Shown piece after piece: positions 6,940 to 16,363 of a stretch of DNA of 64,000 nucleotides. Position numbers and translations under genes: made by a program. The stretch comes from Sphingomonas mollis (GTDB taxonomy: Bacteria; Pseudomonadota; Alphaproteobacteria; Sphingomonadales; Sphingomonadaceae): the NCBI RefSeq assembly GCF_016427505.1, contig NZ_JAELXS010000006.1, positions 217,971 to 281,970 on the forward strand. Direction: 5' to 3'. Below the pieces are notes generated by a model. It was not told where the DNA came from and did not search any database. It saw nothing but the letters and a program-made list of their open reading frames with translations. Each line of letters begins with the position of its first letter. The first letter of the stretch is position 1.

Positions 6940-9403
6940 GGCCGAACAATCCCGCCAGTCCGGCAAAGGCGTTGTCGCTCGCCGGCACGACGACGGCGCG
7001 CCGGGCGGGCGGGCGGCCGCGCCAGACCCAGGCGTCGTTCGCGGGGCGGAAACCGAGTTCGGCCATCAGCCGTGCGAGCGTCCCCGGTTCCAGCCCGATC
7101 GAGGTGGCGAGCGCGGGATCGGGCAGGAACGGCTTGCGGCCGGCGCGGGCATCGTGCGCGGCGCGCGCGATGCGTTCGACCAGATCGACGCGCACCGCCT
7201 GCGTGCCGAGCGGGCGGAAGCCGGCGGCGACGCTGGCGCCCGGTGCGTCGCGTGGCAGGACGGTGGCGCCGGCGGGGGCCATGGCCGGCGGCGTCTCGCG
7301 TACCGCGAGGAGCGCGCGGCGCCATTCGGCGGCGGCGGGTTTCAGCAAGCGCGGGTCGAACAGGTCGAGCGCGCCGACGACGAGGCCGAACCCGCGCAAT
7401 CGCCGTCGCTCCTCCGGCGCCAGCGCGTCGAGCGACAGGCGCAGCGGCAGACGCGGCACGATGCCGCCGGCCGACTCCACCGCCGCCGCGACCACCCGGA
7501 ACGCGGACGTGGCGGCGGGATCGCGGGCGGCATCGGCCAGCGCGACGAGCGCCGGCACGCGGCGGCGGGCGGTATCGGCGAACCAGCGCGCCAGCCGGTC
7601 GGCGATCCGGTCGCGGGCGGTGCGATCGAGCGAGTCGAGCTCGCGGTCGAGCACCAGCCGGGGCCGGGCGAGCGATCGGCCAGCGGCGAGCGTCGCGACG
7701 CGGTGGCCGGTCCACAACACCTCGCCCGCCGCCAGCACGAACGCCGTATCGGGCGCGTCGACCAGCGCGGCGGCGCGGCGGCCACGTTCGGCGCCCAGAC
7801 GCTTTTCGGCGGCGGCGAGCAGCAGGCGCTTGTCGCCGGCGCGGGCGCCGGGTTCCACGGTGAAGCGGAACCCGTCGAGGCGACCGATCGGGTGGTCCTC
7901 CACCGTCACCTCGCCTTCCAGCCCCACCACGACGGGCAGCGCACCGGCATCGGCACCGATCTGGCGGATCAGGGCGGTGGTACGCTTGTCGACGAAGCGT
8001 TGAGTTAGGCTTGCATGGAGGCCGTCGGACAGGCGTTCCTCGATCGCGGCGGTGCGCGCGGCCCATTCGGCGGGGTCGGCCAGCCAGTCGGGGCGCTGCG
8101 CGATATAGGCCCAACTGCGGATCGCGGCGAGGCGACCGGCCAGCGTCTCGACATCGCCGGCGATGGTGTCGAGCCGGGCGATCTCGTCCGCGAACCATTG
8201 GTGCGGGATATGGCCGCGACCCTCGGTCAGATGCTTGAACACGCGCTCGACGAAGCGGGTGTGCGGGTCGAGGCCGAGCTTGCGGAAATCGGGGATGCCG
8301 CACGCCGCCCAGAGCCGCCGGACCATCGCCGGATGACGGGTGCGGTCGCGGACCCACGGCTCGTCGGCGAGCCGCTTCAATACCAGCAGGTCGGTCGAGG
8401 CGGGGGGCGCGCGCAGCACGCCGGCGGGCGGCGGGCGTTCCAGACCGGCGATCAGCGCATCGACGCTGCCGGTGTCGGGGCTGCCATCGCGCCAGTACAG
8501 GTTTTCGAGGCGGGGGAAGCGGTGTTCCTCGATCGCGAAGACCTCTTCGGGCAGGAACGCGCCGGGGCCTTCGTCGACCAGTGCGCCGAACGTGCCGTCG
8601 CGCTGGTGGCGGCCGGCGCGGCCGGCGATCTGCGCCATCTCGGCCACGGTCAGGCGACGCTGGCGCTGACCATCGAACTTGTTGAGCGAGGCGAAGGCGA
8701 CATGGGCGACATCCATGTTCAGGCCCATGCCGATCGCATCGGTGGCGACGAGGTAATCGACCTCGCCCGCCTGGAACATCGCCACCTGCGCGTTGCGGGT
8801 GCGGGGGCTGAGCGCCCCCATCACCACCGCCGCGCCGCCGCGCAGCCGGCGCAGCATCTCGGCGACGGCGTACACTTCCTCGGCGCTGAACGCGACGATG
8901 GCGGAGCGTTTGGGCAGGCGGCTGATCTTCTTCGCGCCGGCATAGCTGAGCGTCGAGAAGCGCGGGCGGCCGACGATTTCGGCATCGGGGACCAGCGCCT
9001 TCACCATCGGGCGCAGCGCCTCGGAACCGAGGATCATCGTCTCCTCGCGCCCGCGCATGCGGAGCAGCCGGTCGGTGAAGACATGGCCGCGCTCGCGATC
9101 CGCACCCAGTTGCGCCTCGTCCAGCGCGACGAAGGCGGCATCGTGATCGGCGGGCATCGATTCGGCGGTGCAGAGGAACCAGCGCGCCTGGGGCGGCACG
9201 ATCTTCTCCTCGCCGGTCACCAGCGCGACGCTGGCCGCGCCCTTGATCGCGACGACGCGGTCGTAGACCTCGCGCGCCAGCAGACGCAGCGGGAAGCCGA
9301 TGATGCCGCTGGAATGCGCGGTCATCCGCTCGATCGCGAGGTGCGTCTTGCCCGTGTTGGTCGGGCCGAGAACGGCGGTCACGCCGGAGACGCGGCTGGT
9401 CAT
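6932..9403 (-). CDS. Suv3-like DExH-box RNA helicase
   Basis: 823 residues. Walker A GPTNTGKT (13-20), motif II DEAQ in FVALDEAQLG, and the conserved second RecA segment ATDAIGMGLNMDVAHV with QIAGRAGRHQRDGTFG define the Suv3/SKI2-type helicase family. The mitochondrial Suv3 degradosome helicase has its bacterial relatives in alphaproteobacteria. The C-terminal 400 residues are long and arginine-rich without an obvious extra domain. Overlaps the S4 gene, so a shared role in RNA or ribosome metabolism is plausible. The 210 bp up to the divergent M23 gene carry the promoters. Confidence 0.92.
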   Translation of the reverse strand: MTSRVSGVTAVLGPTNTGKTHLAIERMTAHSSGIIGFPLRLLAREVYDRVVAIKGAASVALVTGEEKIVPPQARWFLCTAESMPADHDAAFVALDEAQLGADRERGHVFTDRLLRMRGREETMILGSEALRPMVKALVPDAEIVGRPRFSTLSYAGAKKISRLPKRSAIVAFSAEEVYAVAEMLRRLRGGAAVVMGALSPRTRNAQVAMFQAGEVDYLVATDAIGMGLNMDVAHVAFASLNKFDGQRQRRLTVAEMAQIAGRAGRHQRDGTFGALVDEGPGAFLPEEVFAIEEHRFPRLENLYWRDGSPDTGSVDALIAGLERPPPAGVLRAPPASTDLLVLKRLADEPWVRDRTRHPAMVRRLWAACGIPDFRKLGLDPHTRFVERVFKHLTEGRGHIPHQWFADEIARLDTIAGDVETLAGRLAAIRSWAYIAQRPDWLADPAEWAARTAAIEERLSDGLHASLTQRFVDKRTTALIRQIGADAGALPVVVGLEGEVTVEDHPIGRLDGFRFTVEPGARAGDKRLLLAAAEKRLGAERGRRAAALVDAPDTAFVLAAGEVLWTGHRVATLAAGRSLARPRLVLDRELDSLDRTARDRIADRLARWFADTARRRVPALVALADAARDPAATSAFRVVAAAVESAGGIVPRLPLRLSLDALAPEERRRLRGFGLVVGALDLFDPRLLKPAAAEWRRALLAVRETPPAMAPAGATVLPRDAPGASVAAGFRPLGTQAVRVDLVERIARAAHDARAGRKPFLPDPALATSIGLEPGTLARLMAELGFRPANDAWVWRGRPPARRAVVVPASDNAFAGLAGLFGHG

Positions 9404-9612
9404 GCCGGTAACATCGGGGCTCTTGCGTTGTTACGCAACGGTTTATCGACGGTTCCCCGTCCGATTGCGGGTCGGCGCGGGGGTGCCACCGCCCGTCGCA
9501 GCGGGGCGGCATCAGGCGGCGGGTTAATTTGACTTTAGCAAGTCGGGTGCACAATCCTGACGACCGACGCCGGGGGGAACGGCGGTATCACCCGTGTCGA
9601 GAGTGTCGCCCG

Positions 9613-11085
9613 TTGTATCTGAAAACCGATCAGGGTCTGGAATTCGCCGGCGGCACCAGCGCGCGTGGCTTTGGTCGCGCGGTGGCGGCTCCCGTCGTTA
9701 GCGACTGGCGCGCGCGGGCGGCGGCGATCGACTGGGTGCCCGATCTGGGCGCGCGGGTCGGCAGCCGCGACTGGTGGCGGGGGCTTGTCACCTGCACCGC
9801 GCTGTGTGCCGCGACGATCGCGCTGTCGCCGGGATTTCACCGGCCGCTGGTGGGGTCCGTCCCCGCGCGGCTGGGCGATGCCGAGCAGGAACAGGCACGC
9901 GCGCAGGCGATCGCGCCGCTGGCGCTGGGCAGCACCACCGGCCGGCGGATGGCGGCGAGCGACCTCGTCCGTCCGCTCGCCGAGGCACCCGAGCGGCCGC
10001 AGATCGATCTGTCCGCGACGCTGGGACAGGGGGATTCCTTTCAACGGGCGCTGGAACGCGCCGGGGTCGGGCGGCCGCAGGCGGACGAGGCGGCACGGCT
10101 GGTCGGCGGGGCGGCATCGCTGTCCGATATCCCCGCCGGTACGCGCATCGCGCTGACGCTTGGTCGCCGGTCGAGCCGGGCGATGCCGCGGCCGCTGGAG
10201 CAACTGTCGCTGCGCGCGCGCTTCGATCTGGCGGTGGCGGTGGTGCGCGACGGCAACGGGCTGCGGCTGGAGCGCAAACCCATCGCGGTGGATCACACGC
10301 CGCTGCGCATCCAGGGGCTGGTGGGATCGAGCCTCTATCGATCGGCGCGGGCGGCGGGCGTGCCGGCGCGCGCGGTCGAGTCTTATATCAAGGCGATGGC
10401 GACCCGGCTGTCGATCGGCCGCGACGTGAACGCCGCCGACAGTTTCGACATGGTGATCGAGCAGGATCGCGCCGCGACCGGTGAGACGAAGCTGGGCGAC
10501 CTGCTGTTTGCCGGACTGGATCAGGGGCGCAAGGCGATCCGCCTGCTGCACTGGACCGGCAATGGCGAACGCGAGGCGGCATGGTTCGACGCGGCCGGGC
10601 AGGCCGAACGGCGCGGCACGATGGGGATGCCGGTGGCGGGGCGCGTAACGTCGAACTTCGGGATGCGGATGCATCCGCTGCTGGGCTTCATGCGGATGCA
10701 CAAGGGGCTGGATATCGCCGCCCCTTATGGCGCGCCGATCCTGGCGGCGATCGACGGTGTCGTCGCCAGCGCCGGGCGCAACGCGGGTTATGGCAATTTC
10801 GTGAAGCTGAACCATGCCGCGGGGCTTGCCAGCGGGTACGGCCATATGAGCCGCATCGCGGTGCGACCGGGGCAGCGGGTGCGGCAGGGGCAGGTGATCG
10901 GCTATATCGGATCGACCGGCATGTCGACGGGGCCGCATCTGCACTGGGAAGTGTGGCGCAACGGCCAGTCGATCAACCCGCGCTCGATCTCGTTCAACAG
11001 CGTGGCGCGTCTGTCGGGCGAGAATCTGCGGGCGTTCAAGCGGCAGGTGGCGAACCTGCTGGCGGTGAGGCCGGGCGGGCGCTGA
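9613..11085 (+). CDS. M23 family peptidoglycan endopeptidase, membrane-anchored
   Basis: The TTG at 9613 gives a start like MYLKTDQGLEFAGG, which I recall from sphingomonad homologues; the frame is open back to a TTG at 9529, so 28 more residues are possible. One membrane segment (GLVTCTALCAATIALS) is followed by a periplasmic region and a C-terminal LytM/M23 domain: zinc ligands in MHKGLDIAAPYG and GPHLHWEVW, substrate cleft GYGHMSRI. It would cleave stem-peptide crosslinks or act as a divisome amidase activator. All M23 zinc residues (HxxxD, HxH) are present, so catalysis is likely. Confidence 0.9.
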   Translation: MYLKTDQGLEFAGGTSARGFGRAVAAPVVSDWRARAAAIDWVPDLGARVGSRDWWRGLVTCTALCAATIALSPGFHRPLVGSVPARLGDAEQEQARAQAIAPLALGSTTGRRMAASDLVRPLAEAPERPQIDLSATLGQGDSFQRALERAGVGRPQADEAARLVGGAASLSDIPAGTRIALTLGRRSSRAMPRPLEQLSLRARFDLAVAVVRDGNGLRLERKPIAVDHTPLRIQGLVGSSLYRSARAAGVPARAVESYIKAMATRLSIGRDVNAADSFDMVIEQDRAATGETKLGDLLFAGLDQGRKAIRLLHWTGNGEREAAWFDAAGQAERRGTMGMPVAGRVTSNFGMRMHPLLGFMRMHKGLDIAAPYGAPILAAIDGVVASAGRNAGYGNFVKLNHAAGLASGYGHMSRIAVRPGQRVRQGQVIGYIGSTGMSTGPHLHWEVWRNGQSINPRSISFNSVARLSGENLRAFKRQVANLLAVRPGGR

Positions 11086-11088
11086 CCG

Positions 11089-12219
11089 TCAGCGACGAAC
11101 GACCTGCGCCCGCCATGTCGGAATGTAGTTGGGATTGCCGCGACACTCGCCCATCTCGCTCTGTTCGGACAGGCGCAGGCGAGTGCCGTCCCAAACGAAG
11201 GTTTGCGCGACGCCGCAATCGCCGAGGCCACGACCCTTGGCGAAGCTGCGCAATTCGCCGTCCTTCCACTCGCCGTTGACGACGCTCGATACCGCCGAAT
11301 CGGGGCCGGCGGGGGTTTCGGAAAAGCCCGATGGCGCGTCGGTGAGGGCGGGTTCCACCTTGTCACCGCGCAGGACGAACATCGCCGCCGACAGGTTATA
11401 CGCGCCCAGCGAGCAAGGCAGCAGCACCAGCGTCGCGCCGCCGCCCAGCGCATGGGTTTCCGGCCGGAACAGATCGCCGCTGTCGATCCGTGATGGCTCG
11501 CACTGCGCGCGGCGGCGCATCGCGGCAAGTTGCTGCTTGCCGGGGTTGGCGGCGGTGCCGCCAGCCATGACGGCCTCGATGACCGGGGCGGGCTGGCGCG
11601 CGGGCACGGTGGAAGCTGGTTTGTTGCCCTTCGCTACGAGGGCGGTGGTGGTGCCGACCCGGCCTTGTTGATCGTCGATCCAGCGCAGGGCCGCCGAAGC
11701 GCCCTTCAGCGACAGGCGCGCGCGGGGGTGGTCGCCGGCCTCGATCACGGCGAGTTCCTTTCCTGAGGCCATCGCCGTCACCGCCCTTGCCGCGTCGGCG
11801 CCGGTCAGGGTGGGCAAAGCGACCTGCCGGCCGTCGATCGCCAGCGCGACGGGTTTGACGGCAGGTCCGTCACCCAGCGGCGCGAAGGCGATCTCCATCG
11901 CGCCGTCCGGCCCCGGCTGGCGCATGACCGCCATCGTCACCGGTGGAAACTCGCCGCCATCGGGGCCGAGCGAGACGAGGGTGCAGAGGCGCGTGTTGTC
12001 GCAGCCGACCGCCCAGTCGCCGAACGTTTTCAGCGTCCCCGGCTTCACCGCAGTGGTCGCGACGGAGGGGGTGGGCCGAACGGACGCGGGGGTGCCGGTC
12101 GGCACGGGTGCGGGCGAGGCGGCGTTGGCGGCGGGGTCGGTCGCGGTCGGCTCGGTAGAGCAGGCGGCGAGAGCGGTGGCGGCCAACAGGGCGGCGGAGA
12201 TCGTTACGCGCATGATCAT
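11089..12219 (-). CDS. DUF1176 lipoprotein
   Basis: 376 residues. Lipobox LAAC after MIMRVTISAALLAATALA, then a Thr/Pro/Ala-rich linker (about 40 residues), then the DUF1176 body beginning GTLKTFGDWAVGCDNTRLC. Cysteine pairs are spaced through the protein (CDNTRLC, QCEPS, LPCSLG, GDCGVAQ, GECRGNP), suggesting disulphides in the periplasm. The C-terminal GECRGNPNYIPTWRAQVV motif is characteristic of the family. Function unknown. Its stop lies 3 bp from the end of the convergent M23 gene. Confidence 0.88.
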   Translation of the reverse strand: MIMRVTISAALLAATALAACSTEPTATDPAANAASPAPVPTGTPASVRPTPSVATTAVKPGTLKTFGDWAVGCDNTRLCTLVSLGPDGGEFPPVTMAVMRQPGPDGAMEIAFAPLGDGPAVKPVALAIDGRQVALPTLTGADAARAVTAMASGKELAVIEAGDHPRARLSLKGASAALRWIDDQQGRVGTTTALVAKGNKPASTVPARQPAPVIEAVMAGGTAANPGKQQLAAMRRRAQCEPSRIDSGDLFRPETHALGGGATLVLLPCSLGAYNLSAAMFVLRGDKVEPALTDAPSGFSETPAGPDSAVSSVVNGEWKDGELRSFAKGRGLGDCGVAQTFVWDGTRLRLSEQSEMGECRGNPNYIPTWRAQVVRR

Positions 12220-12286
12220 GATAACCGCCGCCTAGCCGCCTCGTTCCCCGATCTGTATGCCGGCCCGCAAACGAGACGGAGAGAGC

Positions 12287-13159
12287 ATGATGCAGACGAT
12301 AGGCGTGATCGGGGCGGGGCAGATGGGCGCGGGGATCGCGCAGGTGTCGGCGCAGGCGGGCTTTCGCGTGCTGCTAGCCGATGTGTCGCTGGCACAGGCC
12401 GAGAAGGGTCGCGCCGGTATCGCCAGGGCACTCGACCGGCTGGTGACGAAGGAGAAGATCACCGCCGGGGCGCGCGACGAGACGCTGGCGCTGATCGATC
12501 CGGTCGAGAGCGTCGCGGCGATGGCCGACTGCACGCTGGTGATCGAGGCGGCGACCGAGCGGGAGGCGATCAAGCGCCAGATCTTCGCCGATGTCGGCAA
12601 GGTGCTGGGCGCGGATGCGGTGCTGGCGTCGAACACCTCGTCGATTCCGATCACGCGGCTGGCGCAGGCATCGCCCGATCCGGCGCGGTTCGTGGGGGTA
12701 CATTTCTTCAACCCGGTGCCGGTGATGGGCCTGATCGAGCTGATCCGCGGTCTCGCCACCTCGGACGAGACGGTCGCAAAGGTCGAGGCCTACGCGCAGG
12801 CACTGGGCAAGCGGGTGGTGCGGGCCAATGACGCGCCGGGCTTTATCGTCAACCGCGTGCTGATGCCGATGCTGAACGAGGCGTGCTTCGCGCTGGGCGA
12901 GGGCGTGGCGACGATCCCGGATATCGATGCGGCCTGTCAGTTAGGGCTGAACCACCCGATGGGGCCGCTGACGCTGGCGGACTTCATCGGCCTCGACACC
13001 TGTCTGGAGATCACCCGCGTGCTGTTCGAGGGGACGGGCGATCCCAAGTTCCGGCCGGCGCCGCTGTTGGTGAAATATGTCGAGGCGGGCTGGTACGGGC
13101 GCAAGACCGGGCGCGGATTTTATGATTATTCGGGCGACGAGCCGGTGCCGACGCGGTGA
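12287..13159 (+). CDS. 3-hydroxybutyryl-CoA dehydrogenase
   Basis: 290 residues from ATG 12287, which has GGAGAGA just upstream. The N-terminal NAD fold has [14 protein letters not shown], the catalytic region has [10 protein letters not shown] and [11 protein letters not shown] (His of the His-Glu pair), and the C-terminal domain has [18 protein letters not shown] and [12 protein letters not shown]. It oxidises (S)-3-hydroxybutyryl-CoA to acetoacetyl-CoA or the reverse, and may feed butanoate or PHB metabolism. It is not adjacent to the pha genes. Length is normal for Hbd/PaaH-type enzymes (about 290). Confidence 0.93.
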   Translation: MMQTIGVIGAGQMGAGIAQVSAQAGFRVLLADVSLAQAEKGRAGIARALDRLVTKEKITAGARDETLALIDPVESVAAMADCTLVIEAATEREAIKRQIFADVGKVLGADAVLASNTSSIPITRLAQASPDPARFVGVHFFNPVPVMGLIELIRGLATSDETVAKVEAYAQALGKRVVRANDAPGFIVNRVLMPMLNEACFALGEGVATIPDIDAACQLGLNHPMGPLTLADFIGLDTCLEITRVLFEGTGDPKFRPAPLLVKYVEAGWYGRKTGRGFYDYSGDEPVPTR

Positions 13160-13187
13160 GCTGTAGGAAGCCGTTTGACCTATTTTT

Positions 13188-13310
13188 CCGTTTGGCCTGA
13201 GCGCAGTCGAAGGCCACCTTTCCACAAAGTGCTTCGACTTCGGCGCTACGCGCCGAAGTTTATCCTGAGCGGCTGGCTTGCCAGCCAGTCGAAGGGCTCA
13301 GCACGAACGG
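13188..13310. repeat. Intergenic palindromic repeat, family A copy 2
   Basis: CCGTTTGGCCTGAGCG and GCAGTCGAAGG open the element and GTCGAAGGGCTCAGC with ACGAACGG closes it in inverse orientation. Between them are two internal hairpins: CTTCGGCG/CGCCGAAG and GGCTGGC/GCCAGCC. It fills the gap between the convergent dehydrogenase and EF-hand genes. Same word set as 2688-2813 and 40894-40962. Confidence 0.75.
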
Positions 13311-13331
13311 TTGGTCCGGCTGCGCGCATCA

Positions 13332-14030
13332 TCAATTCAGGCGGGGCAGTTCGCTGCGGGTGATCTTGCCATCGTGATCGGTGTCGAGCGTGGCGAAGCG
13401 TTGTTCGGCGGCGGCCTGCATCTCGGCGCGGTCGATGCCGCGGTTCATGTTGCGGTCGGCGGCGACAACGGGTTCGGGCAGGGCGAGATAGCCGTAGCGG
13501 GCGGCGCCCTGTAGCCCGGCGCGGGTCGGGGTAGCACCACCTGCCGGGTCGCGATCGCCGCCGCCCGGTGGGCCGCCACGGCCACCGCCGCCACCCGGGC
13601 CACCGCCGCCGCGTCCGTCCCTAGGCGATCCGCTGCGGCCGCCACCATTGCCGCCGCGCACGCGGATTTCCGGCGCCACCACGGTTTCGTAGCGATCGAT
13701 GTCGGCCGGATCGATCTCGCCGTCGCCGCCCTGATCGAGCACCGCGAAAAACCGCATCGCATCGGCGACGAATTCGGCGCGTATCAGGTGGCCGTCGTCG
13801 TCGCGATCGGCGCCGGCGAACCAGCGTTGTTCAGGGTTGTGCGGGGCGCGGAACGGCTCGCCGGCCGGGCTGATGAACAGGCGATCGCCCGGTGCCGGTC
13901 CGAAGTCGGGCCCGCCCGGCGGTGGGCTATCGGGGTGATGGGCGCAACCGACGAGGCAAAGCGCGGTCAGCCCGAACAGCACGGCGGGGGCAAGGGCGAA
14001 CGCGGGGCAGGACAGAACGCGGCGGGGCAT
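13332..14030 (-). CDS. EF-hand lipoprotein
   Basis: 232 residues from MPRRVLSCPAF; signal ends at a lipobox-like LVGC. Four calcium-loop segments are visible: ADRDDDGHLIRAEF, LDQGGDGEIDPADI, ADRNMNRGIDRAEM and LDTDHDGKITRSEL. The first, second and fourth keep the D-x-D/G-x-D-G pattern; the third has N-M-N-R in place of the D-G turn and may not bind well. A long Gly/Arg-rich linker separates loops 2 and 3. A periplasmic or outer-membrane calcium-binding protein is inferred; partner unknown. Confidence 0.85.
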   Translation of the reverse strand: MPRRVLSCPAFALAPAVLFGLTALCLVGCAHHPDSPPPGGPDFGPAPGDRLFISPAGEPFRAPHNPEQRWFAGADRDDDGHLIRAEFVADAMRFFAVLDQGGDGEIDPADIDRYETVVAPEIRVRGGNGGGRSGSPRDGRGGGGPGGGGGRGGPPGGGDRDPAGGATPTRAGLQGAARYGYLALPEPVVAADRNMNRGIDRAEMQAAAEQRFATLDTDHDGKITRSELPRLN

Positions 14031-14179
14031 CGACAAGGGCTCCATGAAGGCCCGCCGCCTCGGCGCGCCACGTTGCGTCCGTGTTTCAAAACGTAACAGC
14101 GGGGGAAACGGCGGCGCCGGCCGTCACGCGGCTGTCACCGAAATCCTGTTTATCGCGGATGATTAACAGGGGAATAACC

Positions 14180-15685
14180 ATGCGCCATTCGTTCGCCGCC
14201 TCCGTGGCCGTTGCCGCCATGCTCGCCGCCGCACCCGCCGGCGCGGTGACGCTGGTATCGCAATTCAGCGTCGCCAACGGCACCGACCTGTCGGGCCTGA
14301 CCGGTGCCGGATCGAACCGGCTGGGCGGTTTCGGATCGGACCTGAGCTATGATGCGGCGACCGGCATGTTCTGGGGCATGAGCGACCGGGGGCCGGGTGG
14401 CGGCGTATTGCCCTATGCGCCGCGGTTGCAGGGTTTCACGCTGGACATCGATAACAACAGCGGCGCCATCAACGGCTTCAACCTGCAGAGCACGGTGTTG
14501 TTCAAGCAGGCGAACGGCCAGGATTTCAGCGGTCTGAACCCACAGATCCTGAACGGCAGCGCGGCGACGCTGGGCGGGTCGCTCGATCCCGAAGGTCTGG
14601 CGCGGTTGCCCAACGGCAATCTGCTGGTGTCCGACGAATATGGTCCGTCGGTGTACGAGTTCACGCCCGCCGGCAATTTCGTCCGCGCCTTCGCGACGCC
14701 CGCCAATCTCGTGCCCAAGGATACGGGCGGCACGACCAATTACGTCGATGGCCGGTCGACCATCACCACGGGCCGGCAGGACAATCGCGGGTTCGAGGGA
14801 CTGACGGTCAGCCCGGACGGCAAGACCGCCTATGCCGTGTTGCAGGACCCGCTGGTCGACGAGGGCCGGAACACCAACAACGGCACGACCAATTCCGAAG
14901 GCCGCTTCAGCCGCAACGTCCGCATCGTCGCCTATGACGTCGCGACGGGGACGGAGAAGGCGCAGTATATCTATCAGCTGGAAGCGGTCGCCGACATCAA
15001 CGGGCGCATCCCCGGCACGGCCAATGATTTCAACATCAATGCGCAAGGCCGCTCGATCGGCGTGTCGGCGATCCAGGCGGTGAGCGACGGTACGCTGCTG
15101 GTGCTGGAACGCGACAATCGCGGGCTGGGCGTCGACGATCCCACGGCGGCGACGCCGGTGGGGTCCAAGCGCATCTACAGGATCGATCTGGCCGGGGCGA
15201 CCGATGTCAGCAAGATCAGCCTGTCGGGCACCAACACGCTGCCCGCCGGGGTGAACCCGGTGGCGAAGACGGCGACGCCGTTCCTCGACATCGCCGCCGC
15301 GCTGCGCGCGATGGGCATGACCGTGCCGGAGAAGATCGAGGGCTTCGCGTTCGGACCGCGGCTGGCGGATGGCAGCTACACGCTGATCGTCGTGACCGAC
15401 AACGATTTCTCGGTCACGCAGAGCGGCGCCGCCAACACCCAGTTCGACGTCTGCACCAGTGGCGTGGGCGGCACGAGCAGCCAGGTGGCGCTGGGCGCGG
15501 CGTGCCCCGCCGGCCAGTCGCTGATCCCGAACCTGATCTACAGCTTCAAGCTGAGCGAGGCGGAGTATCGCACGCTGACCGGCGCGGTGCCGGAGCCGAC
15601 GACCTGGGCGATGATGGTGCTGGGTTTCGGCCTGGTCGGGGCGGCGGCGCGGCGCCGGTCGCGGGTGCGCGTCCGCTTCGCCTGA
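14180..15685 (+). CDS. Phytase-like esterase with PEP-CTERM sorting signal
   Basis: 501 residues. ATG 14180 has an AGGGGAA box and opens a signal peptide ending AAAPAGA. The body matches the 'esterase-like activity of phytase' family: LSYDAATGMFWGMSDRG, LDPEGLARLPNGNLLVSDEYG, and NRGFEGLTVSPDGKTAYA, in a beta-propeller arrangement. The C-terminus PEPTTWAMMVLGFGLVG followed by ARRRSR is the sphingomonad PEP-CTERM anchor (motif, hydrophobic helix, basic tail), used for sorting by an exosortase/archaeosortase-like enzyme. Exosortase genes are not in the window. A paralogue without the anchor lies at 58642. Confidence 0.9.
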   Translation: MRHSFAASVAVAAMLAAAPAGAVTLVSQFSVANGTDLSGLTGAGSNRLGGFGSDLSYDAATGMFWGMSDRGPGGGVLPYAPRLQGFTLDIDNNSGAINGFNLQSTVLFKQANGQDFSGLNPQILNGSAATLGGSLDPEGLARLPNGNLLVSDEYGPSVYEFTPAGNFVRAFATPANLVPKDTGGTTNYVDGRSTITTGRQDNRGFEGLTVSPDGKTAYAVLQDPLVDEGRNTNNGTTNSEGRFSRNVRIVAYDVATGTEKAQYIYQLEAVADINGRIPGTANDFNINAQGRSIGVSAIQAVSDGTLLVLERDNRGLGVDDPTAATPVGSKRIYRIDLAGATDVSKISLSGTNTLPAGVNPVAKTATPFLDIAAALRAMGMTVPEKIEGFAFGPRLADGSYTLIVVTDNDFSVTQSGAANTQFDVCTSGVGGTSSQVALGAACPAGQSLIPNLIYSFKLSEAEYRTLTGAVPEPTTWAMMVLGFGLVGAAARRRSRVRVRFA

Positions 15686-15774
15686 TCGAGCCGCATCGGC
15701 TTTGCGTCGTTTTGCGGCGCGGGCCGTATCTCCTGTCGGCCGCCGCTGATGGCAGCCGACAGGAGACGATGTCC

Positions 15775-16326
15775 ATGAGACGATCGATACGGACGATGAT
15801 GCTGGCCGTCGCACTGGCCAGCGGCGGCGCGGTGATCGCGGCGCAGAAGAACCCGATGGTCGGCGGCGCGGCGATGTACCCGACGAAGACGATCGTCGAG
15901 AATGCCGTGAATTCGCGCGATCACACCACGCTGGTCGCCGCGGTGAAGGCGGCCGGGCTGGTCGACACGCTGTCGGGACCGGGGCCGTTCACGGTCTTCG
16001 CGCCGACCAATGCCGCCTTTGCGAAGCTGCCGGCCGGCACGGTCGACACGCTGCTGAAGCCGGAGAACAAGGATCAGCTGGTCGCCGTCCTGACCTATCA
16101 CGTCGTGCCCGGCCGCATCACCGCCGCCGATATCGCCGCGAAGGCCAAGGCGAATGGCGGCAACGCGGTCTACACCACGGTGCAGGGTGAGCCGCTGACG
16201 TTCCACAAGGCCGGCAGCGGCTGGGCGATCATGGACGGCAAGGGCCATATGGGCCGCATCACCATCGCCAACGTCATGCAGTCGAACGGCATCATCCACG
16301 TGATCGATACGGTGGTCACGCCCTGA
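15775..16326 (+). CDS. Secreted fasciclin-domain protein
   Basis: 183 residues. The ATG at 15775 has AGGAG 9 nt upstream; an in-frame ATG two codons earlier is too close to it. A signal peptide (IRTMMLAVALASGGAVIAA) is followed by one FAS1 domain: TIVENAVNSRDHTTLVAAVK, FTVFAPTNAAFAKLP, VLTYHVVPGRIT and the closing NGIIHVIDTVVTP. FAS1 domains mediate adhesion or bind small ligands in the envelope. Follows the PEP-CTERM protein by about 90 nt on the same strand. Confidence 0.92.
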   Translation: MRRSIRTMMLAVALASGGAVIAAQKNPMVGGAAMYPTKTIVENAVNSRDHTTLVAAVKAAGLVDTLSGPGPFTVFAPTNAAFAKLPAGTVDTLLKPENKDQLVAVLTYHVVPGRITAADIAAKAKANGGNAVYTTVQGEPLTFHKAGSGWAIMDGKGHMGRITIANVMQSNGIIHVIDTVVTP

Positions 16327-16338
16327 CGGATGCGACGT

Positions 16339-16355
16339 GAGGCCGGTCTGGCCTC
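16339..16355. terminator. Short hairpin between convergent genes
   Basis: GAGGCC and GGCCTC separated by 5 nt, placed between the fasciclin stop and the stop of the convergent MerR gene, with a weaker GACGG/CCGTC outer pairing. No T-run, so terminator function is only plausible. Confidence 0.45.
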
Positions 16356-16363
16356 CCGTCCGG

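Noticed and set aside
6822..9554. A long minus-strand frame of 910 codons over the helicase region
   Set aside because: Arg/Pro-rich shadow in another frame of the Suv3-like helicase.
14150..15814. A 554-codon minus-strand frame
   Set aside because: Antisense shadow of the PEP-CTERM esterase; no domains and extreme Arg/Gln content.
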